From NCBI RefSeq assembly GCF_003286085.1, contig NW_020825421.1, positions 186,001-250,000 on the forward strand: 64,000 nucleotides of DNA, given 5' to 3'. Every line of letters starts with the position of its first letter. The stretch's first letter is position 1. Origin of the DNA: Drosophila persimilis (taxonomy: Eukaryota; Arthropoda; Insecta; Diptera; Drosophilidae). The notes beneath the pieces were generated by a model. That model ran no database searches. It had not been told where the DNA came from and saw only the letters and a list, made by a program, of their open reading frames with translations. A program made the position numbers and the translations under genes. Shown one piece after another: positions 1 to 9,060 of the stretch.

Positions 1-363
1 AGTTCACGCGTTGCGGACATCCTCGACGACCGACGAACCTTTGGAATGCCAACAAGAAGGAATTAGTCGTCAAATCGGAGACAATTTCTAAATGAACCGC
101 CTTGGACGCAAAACAGACAAATAACGCTATGTAGGACTTATAAGGGGGCCTTCCACGAATTTTCAGAGTCGTATAGACTGGGCCACAAAAATCAACGCCA
201 CATACTGAAAATGGGCGGAGAGCACGGAGCCGGTCTGCGGGTAAGTTGCCCATCATTTGGGTCTGGAGTAGCGGCTTGCATTTAAAGCAACGAATACACG
301 ACCTAACTGTCGCCCTGCAGACCGCCTGAGCATTCACTATCCAAATGCGCTGTCTAAGGATAC
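1..363 (-). pseudogene. BEL1 integrase fragment (runs off window edge)
   Basis: Translating the minus strand gives the start of a BEL/Pao integrase: a Cys pair of the HHCC zinc-binding region near 275-285, then a GVDFCGP-like stretch around 165-185 that carries the first catalytic Asp of the DDE core, followed by residues typical of this family (SYIALFVCF, SKAVHLEI) down to base 1. It is not in one frame with the upstream part at 364-1801; a stop and a frame change lie near 360-370. It is the 3' continuation of the same BEL1 polyprotein, truncated here only because the window ends. In the family, integrase inserts the cDNA copy; this copy cannot be made as one polyprotein. Confidence 0.8.
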
Positions 364-1801
364 TCACGAGTGTCGTGGGCCGGCATGAAAATTCGTTAGA
401 TGCAGATAGCGAACGTATGTCTGCACAAACTGCGAGCGTTTTGTCAATAACAAAGGAAACTTGGCATTATATGACATAGGAGCGTTAACTAGTCGCCCCC
501 CAACTCGCAACAACGAAAAAGAGCACCATGTCCCAGCCTCTTCATGGATGAAGGGATTCAAGCGCTGAAGACTGGGGCCTAACTTGGTGCCTTTACGAAC
601 CCTTTCAATATCTTCTTGAGACTCATTTTTCTGTGTTATTTCGACTATTTTTAGAAACGCCTCGTCGTATTCTACGGATGACGGAATTTTTCCAAAGTTG
701 AGACTTTTGTCTTTGCATTTTCGGATGAAGCGGAACACGAAAACGAACACTCTTAGCAGTTTGAGGTGTGACGAGTATCCCTCGATTACATCCACTAAGT
801 AATTTGGCTTGGCCGCGACGGTCAGTCCGACCGATTTCTTCCGACTTTCCATCTGTATCTCTTCTTCGGAAAGCTCGAAGTGTGGATTTCTGGGCCAGCT
901 CTCTTCTTCAAACTTTAAGAACTCTGGTCCACCAAACCAGATCGACTGCACGATTTCCTCTACGTCACAACCTCTCGAAACTATGTCTGCTGGGTTCTGT
1001 TTTGTTGGCACATGCCGCCACGTAGCTTCACTTGACCACTCTTGAATCTCCGCTACTCGGTTCGCAACGAATGTTGACAACGACGAAGGGTGGGATCTGA
1101 TCCAATGAAGAGTAACTTCTGAATCTGACCAGAATATCATTTTATCAATTGGAACCTTGAGCAGTGATTTGATTCGGTGACAAAGGTCTGCTAGAAGGTG
1201 AGCGGCACATAACTCAAGCCTTGGGAGCGTTTTCGTCTTGAGTGGCGCTACTTTCGACTTTGCAGTCAACAAGGAGACCTTGAAACCTTCTGCAGTCTTT
1301 CTACGGATATAGACGCAGGCTCCATAAGCTCTCATGGATGCGTCGGCAAAGGCATGTACTTGAATCGGTGACATGGGATCAGTATGCACAAATCGAGGTA
1401 TGGTAATCTTCTCCAACTGACCCAAGGATTCTTTTAATAAGTTCCATGCTGTTTCCAAGTTCATTGGAATTGACTCATCCCAATCTAGCTTGTTGAGCCA
1501 AAGCTCCTGCAGTAGGATCTTTCCCTTAATTACTAAAGGACTTAACAAGCCAAGGGGGTCAAACAGCTTTGATGTCACCGATAAGATGTTCCGTTTTGTC
1601 GCTCGGAGACCCATAACTGACGTGTCAATTTGGAACTTAAAGACGTCTTCGTGTGGCAGCCACGATATTCCTAACGCCTTAGTTGACTCTGAGTCCGTGA
1701 TCGTTATCGGTTTAACTGTGCTCTCGGATGCGGTGACCTCAGGTGAGTTCGAAAACCATTTAGTCAATTCAAACCCAGCGGTTTGAAGAACCTGAGCCAC
1801 A
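364..1801 (-). pseudogene. BEL1 (BEL/Pao) RT C-terminus, RNase H and integrase N-terminus
   Basis: Open minus-strand reading frame of about 480 codons. It begins just after the reverse-transcriptase palm (the YVDD part lies about 36 kb away, at 37.85-37.96 kb) and includes the Pao-type connection region. An RNase H domain follows with HAFADAS (Asp active-site residue) and WSDSEVTLHWI, then the start of the integrase zinc region (VGGRLVNA). The true BEL sequence ends at 1801. Beyond it lie the tcag duplication and the LTR of gypsy-A, so the first codons of the open frame are LTR-derived. The fragment itself has no internal stop, but the element is dead: it is split by the gypsy-A insertion and frameshifted on both sides. 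Confidence 0.88.
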
Positions 1802-1805
1802 TCAG
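1802..1805. repeat. Target-site duplication tcag (left) of gypsy-A
   Basis: tcag directly abuts the LTR start at 1806 and is repeated at 37841-37844 just outside the other LTR. Four-base duplications are usual for Ty3/gypsy integrases. The BEL1 reading continues logically from one side to the other, which confirms that this is the insertion site. Confidence 0.9.
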
Positions 1806-2185
1806 TGTAATATGTCACTATTGTAATTATAACACTGGCACGTCTGTGCCGTTTGACTTCGGTTTTTTGAATATCTTTATTGAATTTATTCTTATAAATC
1901 AGACCGCATAGCTGCGCTGCCGGTTACGCCAACAGCGGAGCGGCTTCATACATATTTGTCTTATCAGCATAATCGAGAGGGCAAGAGCCGTATGTACATA
2001 TGTGTATATATATATATGCTTCAAGTGGTCAGCGTGGGAATGCTGACTTAGCTTAGCGCATAAACGGCGATCATATTGCACGCTCACTTGGAGTGGTTTT
2101 GTTTGTGTACTGCAACAATGTGTTGCTGATACATTTATTGTTAACCATTGGGTACAGTGTACACTCAATATATGCACATACTACA
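1806..2185 (-). repeat. 3' LTR of gypsy-A
   Basis: 380-bp direct repeat matching 37461-37840 with about two substitutions (near 1972 and 2091). On the minus strand it starts TGTAGTATG and ends CATATTACA, so it has TG...CA ends. It is preceded on the minus strand by a purine-rich tract (2186-2200), as expected for a 3' LTR. The small open frame inside (1899-2177) is shared by both LTRs and is not regarded as a gene. Confidence 0.95.
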
Positions 2186-2200
2186 TCTCCCTCCTTTTGA
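2186..2200 (-). promoter_or_regulatory. Polypurine tract of gypsy-A
   Basis: On the minus strand the 15 bases next to the 3' LTR read tcaaaaggagggaga, a classic plus-strand primer (RNase H-resistant polypurine tract). The following 2201-2416 is AT-rich 3' untranslated sequence with T-runs and short attttattttatttt repeats; no gene is seen there. Confidence 0.85.
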
Positions 2201-2416
2201 AAAATAACGTAATTAAATGTAGTTATTTTACTTAAATTTATTTTATATATATAAAAAAAATTTTGATTTGAGGATTTTTTTGTATTTGTAATGTATTTAA
2301 TGTTTTTTTTTTTTGTGTATACATATCTTTTTGCACATCTTGTATAATTACATTTTTTTTCTCTTTTTTTTTATTTTATTTTATTTTATTTTGCGTCTGT
2401 TATGAATTAAAAAATT

Positions 2417-5400
2417 TTAACCTATCTTTGTGAACTGTTTGTTTTTTTTATTCTTATTTCCGGAAATAACTATATTATCATTATCTTCGATTTTTTCAAC
2501 TATATAGGGCCCTGTGTATTTAAGATCTAGCTTATGGCCTACTTCGTTTTTTAGTAGAACTTTATCTCCTATTGATAGCGTTATGTTCCTAGTTTTTAAA
2601 TCATATAATTCCTTATTTTTCTGTTTATTTAACTCGAGCATATTTCTTGCTCTTTTGTATGCTACTTCTAATCTATATCTACTTTCTTTAGCGTAGTCTT
2701 CTATGTTATATATAGGTTCTATATTACTTATGCTATCAAAATATTTTGGTAGATTATTAGTCTTACCAAATACTAACTCATATGGACAATAATTATGTGC
2801 CATAGAGGGGGTTGTATTGAAACAATAAACAAAATATGGAAGCCATACGTCCCAATCAGTTTTATTTACTGATATATAGGATCGTATGTATTCGTTAAAT
2901 GTTCTGTGGCTCCTTTCTATTGTTCCAACAGTTTGATGATGGTGTGCAGTTGATGTTATATTTTTTATTTTTAAATATTTGCACAAATCGTTTATAATTG
3001 AATTTTTATATTCCGTTCCCATGTCCGAAATGAACGTCTTCATTGGACCGTACTTGAGAATAAATGATTCAAATATTGCCGTTGCAACAGTTGCTGCGCT
3101 TTTATTTTCGACAGGTATAGCAACTAGATATTTAGTCAAGTCACATATGAGCGTGACTGCATATTCATTGCCTTTTTCTGACTTGGGTAGTGGACCAATT
3201 GTATCCACTATCACTCTGTCAAAAGCCTTCATCGGGGTTTCTGTAATTGTTAAAGGGGTCTTTACATTTGTTGTCGTTTTTGCTTTTTGACATTTCTGAC
3301 ATTTCCGGATGTGCTCTGTTATATCGCGAGTCATACCTTTCCAGTAATAATGTCTTTTGACCTTGGCCAAGGTTTTTGCAATGCCTGTGTGACCTCCTTG
3401 TACTGGATCATCATGTAGTGTAGACAATATAGCTTCTTTCTCTTTAACATTTGTTAATGTGGTCACCGGGTTGAGTAGCGCTACTCTCAATGTTTTCAAT
3501 ATTTTATTGCCCATAATTTTGAAATTATCTATTGAAACCTTTTCAAAGATATTTTCCCACGGTGCCATTTTCAATTGGCTGATTTTTAATATACCGGCTT
3601 CTTTTTCTAGCCTTGGAAATAGTTGTCCTAAGTCAATATTTCCATTATTAGTATATAAATCTCCAATATCAATTCTTGCTATAATTTTCTTACCATGTTT
3701 AAAGAAACATAGCATATCTTTTATATGCAAGGTCACTACTTTACGTACTTCGTCATTATTAATGACTTCGTATACGTTGGGCTGAGAAGCTGTTTCGGTA
3801 GATTGCTTTGGCATCTCTACTTTGTTGTTTTCTGCGCAGAATTTTTGTCTACTTTGATACCTGGTAGTGACTTTCAGGACTTTATTTTGTATGTCTTTTA
3901 GTTCAGATATTGTTATCCGTGACAATGCATCGGCTACAAAATTATCTTTGCCTCTTAGGTACTCTACAGTAAAATTATACTCCTCTAATTCAAGTCTCAT
4001 ACGCGTTAATTTAGAACTGGGGTTTGTCATTGAAAACAAAAATGTTAGTGGTCTATGGTCTGTTTTTACTATGAAATGAGTTCCGTAGACATAGGGTCTA
4101 AATTTGGTGATTGCCCAATAAATAGCTGTTAACTCTTGTTCCGTCGTACTTTTGTTACTTTCTCCTTTGGTAAATGCTCTCGATGTGTAAGCTATTGGGA
4201 GTTGAGTTCCGTTGTGGGCTTGTGTTAGCACTGCACCACAGGCTTGCTTACTAGCATCTGTGATTATACAAAATTCTTTCGTAAAATCTGGATATTGTAA
4301 CAGAGTAGGCTTTATTAATTGAGCTTTAAGATATTCAAATGCATTTTGACAGTCATTAGTCCATTCAAATGGAACATTCTTTTTATTTAATCTTGTTATA
4401 TGCCTAGAATAATCGGCGAAATTTTTGATGAATCGTCTGTAGTAATTACAAAATGCTATAAAACGTCTAGCGCTATCAGAGTCATGTGGGACTGGATAAT
4501 TTAATATGACGTCAAACTTTTTGTCATCTGGTAAGATTCCCTTATCTGTGCATTTGTGGCCCAAAAATGTGACTTCATGCATGAAAAATGAACATTTTTC
4601 AGGATGTAGTTTCAAGTTGTGTTTCCTACACATGTCAAAAACACTAATTAAATTGTTAAGCATGTGTTTTTCGGAACAACCGATTACTATTAAGTCATCC
4701 ATATAGAGGAATGCTTCTGATGGTTCAAGTCCAGAGAATGCGATAGTCATCATTCTTTGGAATGAATTGGGAGCTATTTTCAAACCAAATGGTAATCGCG
4801 TGAAGCGATAAGAGCCGTTGCTCGTTGAAAAGGATGTTATATCTCTAGAGTTTTCGTCTAGCTCAATCTGATGGAATCCTGACATTAAGTCAAGGCAAGA
4901 GAAATATTTTGCTCTTCCTAGTTGATCCAAGATATCATCGATCCTAGGAAGTGGAAATTTATCGGATAGTAATTTTTTCTTTTTGTTATCTATGGATTTC
5001 TTTGGTACTAGTAAAAGTGGACTGTTGTATTCTGAGGCTGACGGTTCAACTATTCTATCTTTGATTAGTTTATCGACTTGAGCTTGGATTTCGTCTTTTT
5101 GACTATGAGGATTTCTATAATTTTTTATATATACAGGTTCATTATCTTTTAATCTTAGTTTCTGCTTGTAAAAATTATTGGTTGTTATTGATTCGGTATC
5201 AAGTCCGAATATGTCTGCGTAGTTACAACAAAGTTCTTTTAATTGTTTATTAAATAGTTTTGGAAAATTTTTAGATAACTTTGATATAACATCGTTCGTT
5301 CTAGTTTCATTATTTATTTCGGATATATCATAATTTGCTAATGGTTCATAATTCAACTTATTTATATTGATCATTTGGTCGGTACTAGTTGTATTAAGTA

Positions 5401-5986
5401 AACGGACGAATGCATTTGCAGTTGTTACGACTGTGTTTGCTGCATATATACCAGGTTGAATTTCCTGGTTCGGAATAAAAATGCTATCTTCATTTGAAGT
5501 TAACTCAATTTTACGGACAACTTCGGATCGTGCTGGTAACACTATTGTATTGTTACCAGAGCTGTGATTTATGGGAACATAAATAGGGTAGTTTAGATTG
5601 TCTGGTCTTATTATGAGCAGATCTTTTGAAGGTGTGAAATCTAGTTGACAATTAAATTTTTTAATAAAATCTATTCCTAAAATTCCATCACACGGTATAG
5701 AAAAAGTTGATTCGACAATATGGAAGTTGTGTGGAATTATATATTTAGTTGTTTGTATTTCTAAGGATGTCATTCCTTTAGATTGAATTAATCCTTGATT
5801 AATTCCCTGGATATTTATTTTGTTGTTTTTGTTTATGTCATTAAAAGTGTCTGAATTGTCTTTTAACAGAGATATGTCTGCACCAGTATCTATCAAAAAT
5901 ATTAATTTCTTGCCTGTAGCTACGTTTGTGAATGTTACGAATATATTTATACTAAGATTAATCGAATGAACCTTTTTACTGTCTAT
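2417..5986 (-). CDS. pol: gypsy-A pol: protease, reverse transcriptase, RNase H, integrase
   Basis: Intact minus-strand frame of about 1,160 codons counted from the protease motif. It is open upstream to at least 5986, where it overlaps the end of gag in the -1 frame, so pol is probably made by -1 frameshifting and has no Met of its own. Domains in order: aspartic protease with DTGA at the very start; reverse transcriptase with LPFGL and YMDD (about residue 397); RNase H with TDAS (about 543) and TDHRPL; integrase zinc region with CQKCQ (about 865); and a DDE core (D near 895 and 958, E in GTIERS near 991). No stop or frameshift is seen. No env follows before the LTR. The tRNA-Arg-like primer site suggests the mdg1/412 lineage (inference). 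Confidence 0.93.
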   Translation of the reverse strand: MDSKKVHSINLSINIFVTFTNVATGKKLIFLIDTGADISLLKDNSDTFNDINKNNKINIQGINQGLIQSKGMTSLEIQTTKYIIPHNFHIVESTFSIPCDGILGIDFIKKFNCQLDFTPSKDLLIIRPDNLNYPIYVPINHSSGNNTIVLPARSEVVRKIELTSNEDSIFIPNQEIQPGIYAANTVVTTANAFVRLLNTTSTDQMININKLNYEPLANYDISEINNETRTNDVISKLSKNFPKLFNKQLKELCCNYADIFGLDTESITTNNFYKQKLRLKDNEPVYIKNYRNPHSQKDEIQAQVDKLIKDRIVEPSASEYNSPLLLVPKKSIDNKKKKLLSDKFPLPRIDDILDQLGRAKYFSCLDLMSGFHQIELDENSRDITSFSTSNGSYRFTRLPFGLKIAPNSFQRMMTIAFSGLEPSEAFLYMDDLIVIGCSEKHMLNNLISVFDMCRKHNLKLHPEKCSFFMHEVTFLGHKCTDKGILPDDKKFDVILNYPVPHDSDSARRFIAFCNYYRRFIKNFADYSRHITRLNKKNVPFEWTNDCQNAFEYLKAQLIKPTLLQYPDFTKEFCIITDASKQACGAVLTQAHNGTQLPIAYTSRAFTKGESNKSTTEQELTAIYWAITKFRPYVYGTHFIVKTDHRPLTFLFSMTNPSSKLTRMRLELEEYNFTVEYLRGKDNFVADALSRITISELKDIQNKVLKVTTRYQSRQKFCAENNKVEMPKQSTETASQPNVYEVINNDEVRKVVTLHIKDMLCFFKHGKKIIARIDIGDLYTNNGNIDLGQLFPRLEKEAGILKISQLKMAPWENIFEKVSIDNFKIMGNKILKTLRVALLNPVTTLTNVKEKEAILSTLHDDPVQGGHTGIAKTLAKVKRHYYWKGMTRDITEHIRKCQKCQKAKTTTNVKTPLTITETPMKAFDRVIVDTIGPLPKSEKGNEYAVTLICDLTKYLVAIPVENKSAATVATAIFESFILKYGPMKTFISDMGTEYKNSIINDLCKYLKIKNITSTAHHHQTVGTIERSHRTFNEYIRSYISVNKTDWDVWLPYFVYCFNTTPSMAHNYCPYELVFGKTNNLPKYFDSISNIEPIYNIEDYAKESRYRLEVAYKRARNMLELNKQKNKELYDLKTRNITLSIGDKVLLKNEVGHKLDLKYTGPYIVEKIEDNDNIVISGNKNKKNKQFTKIG

Positions 5987-7002
5987 TGCTGTGTACCTAA
6001 GGGCTGTTGTGAGTTTCCCGATTCATTCTGGGCAATTCTCACATTGTTGTTATTGCCATTATTATTGTTATGGCCTCTGTATGAGTTACCGCGGCCTCTA
6101 TAGTTTCCTCTATATTGGCCTCTACCTCTGTTGTTGCCATAATTATTATTTTGGTAGTTTCCACGGTAGTTTCCGCGGTTATACGCTCGGTTAGTGTTAT
6201 ATCTCTGTTGTGCAGCATATAGGACTGTATTTGGGTGTCCTACTGCGTCTGTGCAACTATCGACGAACACAGTTGTAATCTCACTCATTGTATTTAAATT
6301 TCGTGATTTCATTACAGACCTAACTTCGTCAATTGTGCTGTTTCCTATGATTGATTTTACAGCAACTTGTAGGCTCAATTCTTCGGCATATTCTTGCGAT
6401 ACACCGTTAATCATATGTGCCGATTGCAAAGCCCTTGTCAACTGTTCAACTTCTTGAATATATTGACTTGCCGTCTTTTGCTTTTGCTGCAGATTGAACA
6501 ATTTAGCTGATATTGCTTTGGCTGATTCGCCTTTTATACCGCTTTTTAGTTTGTCTATTATGGACACTATTGTTTGTTCAGTGGTGATTAAGTTTCGAAT
6601 ATGGCCTTTGAGTTTAGTTTTTATTAGGTTGACTGCTGTAGTTTCATGTGTTCCCTTAAGTGAATCCACTAAGCTAAGAGCATCAATGAAACTTTGTAGA
6701 TTCTCAGGCTTTCCACTAAACTCAGGTATGAGTGAAGCGGCTAGCTTAAGAAATTCTAGTTGTGACATGGCCATTTTTAGAGTTTTTACTTCAGTAATAG
6801 ACTCTGATTCAGAATCAACTAGATTGGTTAGTGTGATTACCGCTGGTATCGTAAGGTCGCCTAGGTCTTCTTCTTTTATATGTGTATCTGAACCGCTTGC
6901 GATTTCAGATTCGCCCTCTAAGTCTGTGTTTGTGTCTTCCTCGACTAATACTGGAGTATTCAAAATCGAAGGTATAGTTATGTCTAGTGAATATTTTGAT
7001 TT
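5983..7002 (-). pseudogene. gag: gypsy-A gag, 3' two-thirds (copy 1), split by the Polinton
   Basis: Minus-strand frame ending at a stop in 5983-5985, just inside the -1 overlap with pol. It contains an acidic linker, a capsid-like region (PEFSGKPENLQSFIDAL) and an Asn/Arg/Gly-rich tail (RGNYRGNY, RGRGQYRGN) in place of a CCHC knuckle; the tail probably binds RNA. The first in-frame Met is at 6963. The missing first 80 codons lie at 34765-35004 on the far side of the Polinton, in the same frame. The identical segment occurs again at 17435-18454. The Polinton left end supplies a TATA box 54 bp upstream of Met 6963. Confidence 0.9.
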
Positions 7003-7008
7003 GATGCT
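7003..7008. repeat. Target-site duplication gatgct, left end of the Polinton
   Basis: gatgct directly precedes the Polinton terminus AGTAGT and recurs at 34759-34764 immediately after the opposite terminus ACTACT. Six-base duplications are diagnostic of Polinton integration. The gag frame is in phase on both sides. A third copy at 18455-18460 was created by the later tandem duplication. Confidence 0.93.
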
Positions 7009-7360
7009 AGTAGTTATTATATAGGCACTTTGCTATGGGACAGTGTTAGGTACACAAAGGAGGAATATAAATTATAGAGAAAGTAGAAAGGTTCAAGGGC
7101 ATCGAAACCGTTTTTCAGGAAACACTTAAAAAATACCTCTAAACTATCACATTAGATTCATTGCAAAGGGATGACCTACCTGTTTGAGGGTTGTTTGAAT
7201 CGCAACACGGGACCAATCGTAAAAACAGGTTCATTGACAGTAAGTGGGAGGAGAGAGAATATAAATGAGCGAAGGATCGATTTGAGAGGATTTTACATGG
7301 TTGAGAAACAGGATTAAGATCGAAGTTAGTTCACATTATCGCCGATAGGTGGCGCCACCA
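7009..7360 (-). repeat. R' segment: extra inverted copy of R at the left terminus (copy 1)
   Basis: 352 bp, the exact reverse complement of 7845-8196 as far as can be read, separated from it by the 484-bp M segment. It begins AGTAGTTATTATATAGG at the insertion boundary. The right end of the element lacks this segment: there the element ends with M. The segment carries an outward-pointing copy of the acidic-gene promoter (TATATAA on the minus strand at 7017-7023). Confidence 0.92.
7017..7023 (-). promoter_or_regulatory. Outward-facing TATA box at the Polinton left end
   Basis: Minus-strand TATATAA inside R', identical to the TATA box of the acidic gene (8182-8188). The next Met downstream on the minus strand is the gag Met at 6963, 54 bp away; in the native gene the TATA-to-Met spacing is 53 bp. 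Promoter activity is inferred. Confidence 0.55.
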
Positions 7361-7844
7361 AGTAGTAAGGATAAGGGACGGTCGCTTTTTACACTGAATT
7401 ACCAAATTCGCAACATGTTGCAGCAACATTTGCTTAAGCATGTGCAGCTTGGCAACATGTTGAATGTAAGTGTGCATCATATTGCTATGTTATTACGTGA
7501 TCATGTTAAATAAATACTTATAAGATATTTTATTAACATTGAATTGGGAACCAATTTCTGCTATGTTATTAACTGGTCAAGTTAAATAAATACTTATAGG
7601 ATATTTTATAAACATTGAATTGGGAAAACAAATGTGTGAAGTTTCTGAAATTTACATCCTATAGAAAACATAGGTTGGAAACCTGGGTATCTAGATGTCC
7701 GTATAGAGGGTTGAATGGTAAGAGAACACAAATTAATGGAGATATATATAAGAGCACGCAAAGAATAAAATTATAATAGGAAGACATCAAAATTAATTAA
7801 TGCTACTTAGAGTAAATATACGTCTGTCCCGTATCCTTACTACT
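7361..7844. repeat. M segment of the terminal inverted repeat (copy 1)
   Basis: 484 bp bounded by short inverted ends: AGTAGTAAGGATA at 7361 and its complement TATCCTTACTACT ending at 7844. It contains two copies of the palindrome CAACATGTTG (about 7402-7460) and a degenerate 76-bp direct repeat (starts 7484 and 7560). Its inverted partner at 34275-34758 forms the right end of the Polinton, so the outer edge of M is the normal element terminus. No gene is seen. Confidence 0.88.
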
Positions 7845-8196
7845 TGGTGGCGCCACCTATCGGCGATAATGTGAACTAACTTCGATCTTAATCCTGTTTC
7901 TCAACCATGTAAAATCCTCTCAAATCGATCCTTCGCTCATTTATATTCTCTCTCCTCCCACTTACTGTCAATGAACCTGTTTTTACGATTGGTCCCGTGT
8001 TGCGATTCAAACAACCCTCAAACAGGTAGGTCATCCCTTTGCAATGAATCTAATGTGATAGTTTAGAGGTATTTTTTAAGTGTTTCCTGAAAAACGGTTT
8101 CGATGCCCTTGAACCTTTCTACTTTCTCTATAATTTATATTCCTCCTTTGTGTACCTAACACTGTCCCATAGCAAAGTGCCTATATAATAACTACT
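7845..8196 (+). repeat. R segment of the terminal inverted repeat (copy 1)
   Basis: 352-bp segment between M and the acidic-protein gene. It carries several AAACAGG/CCTGTTT motifs (7893, 7976, 8020) and ends with a TATA box plus ACTACT. Its inverted copies lie at 7009-7360 and 33923-34274. It serves as the promoter region of the acidic gene. Confidence 0.88.
8182..8188 (+). promoter_or_regulatory. TATA box of the acidic-protein gene (copy 1)
   Basis: TATATAA 53 bp upstream of the ATG at 8241. The same arrangement occurs at 19634-19640 and, inverted, at 33931-33937. Confidence 0.6.
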
Positions 8197-8240
8197 CACA
8201 GCTAACAGCTAGGACATAAACTAGTAATCTTTCAACAACG

Positions 8241-8594
8241 ATGGATGACCTTGAAATCATTTTTATCGATTCCCAACCGGAATCAACCATAAATCTGGAC
8301 TCTCAGCCGAGCTCCGTAGACCTGTCCTTGATTTTTGGGATTAAGACTCAAACCTATCTCGAGAGCAACTTGACCTGGTTAAGTGACATTAAATGGGATG
8401 ATGACGACGATGACCCAAGGAATGCAACGTCTAATAATGATAATCCAGCATACATTTTCCCGGATGATGACAACATTTTCGATTTAGTAGATAATCAGGA
8501 TGATGATAAAAGATCTCAACTCCAGGAACTACTTCGGGACGAAGATGATGATGACTTAATTGCTGCGGTAAAATTAGCTGAGGCGAAATTTTAA
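8241..8594 (+). CDS. TIR-encoded acidic protein (copy 1)
   Basis: 117 codons, identical to the copies at 19693-20046 and 33525-33878 (minus). Very rich in Asp, with DDDDD and DDDD runs and almost no basic residues except KRS near residue 90. No signal peptide, membrane segment or recognised domain. Because the gene lies wholly inside the terminal inverted repeat, a complete Polinton carries two copies. Function unknown; a histone/DNA-mimic, a transcription activator or a replication factor are guesses. A TATA box precedes it and an AT-rich tail follows. Confidence 0.75.
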   Translation: MDDLEIIFIDSQPESTINLDSQPSSVDLSLIFGIKTQTYLESNLTWLSDIKWDDDDDDPRNATSNNDNPAYIFPDDDNIFDLVDNQDDDKRSQLQELLRDEDDDDLIAAVKLAEAKF

Positions 8595-9060
8595 TAATAC
8601 GAATACATATTTATATAATAAGAATATTTTATGTATTTTTCTAAAAATAATATATACATATGTACATATATAATAAATATAACACATTTAACCACTATTT
8701 ATTTTAAATGTTTCTGTTTTACTTTTGATTGGTTGAATTTCACTTCCTCTTATTACAAGAGAATCATAGGATTCGTTTGAAACAGGTTTCTTCCACGTGA
8801 GGATTACACAAAAAGAATAAGTGGATTTCAGGTAGAATAGAGGTTGTAACCTTTCCCTCATATTATTAGATTGACCCAGTAGGAATCGTTTGAAACAGGT
8901 TTGTGAACAGGTACTGTTGTTTTGGATATAAAAGATTAAGAAGGTGTTTGGGAGGGGCCTAAAAAGATACCATTTAAAAAGGAAACCCTTAGTCCTGTTT
9001 CAATAGTGAAAGTGGTTAGTTCGATACAAAAAAAAAATAAATAAATAAATAAAACTTAAA
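8595..9060 (+). promoter_or_regulatory. PolB upstream region with AAACAGG repeats and TATA box (copy 1)
   Basis: Gene-free 466 bp. First an AT-rich 3' tail of the acidic gene, then AAACAGG at 8780-8786 and 8893-8899 within a shared 17-bp block (TCGTTTGAAACAGGTTT), GAACAGG at 8906, TATAAAAG at 8927-8934, and CCTGTTTC at 8994. The terminal inverted repeat ends at 8839. PolB starts at 9061 after an A-rich leader. Confidence 0.6.

Noticed and set aside
1899-2177. 92-codon frame in each gypsy-A LTR (also 37554-37832)
   Set aside because: Lies wholly within the LTR, has no recognisable domain and is present in both LTRs only because they are copies.
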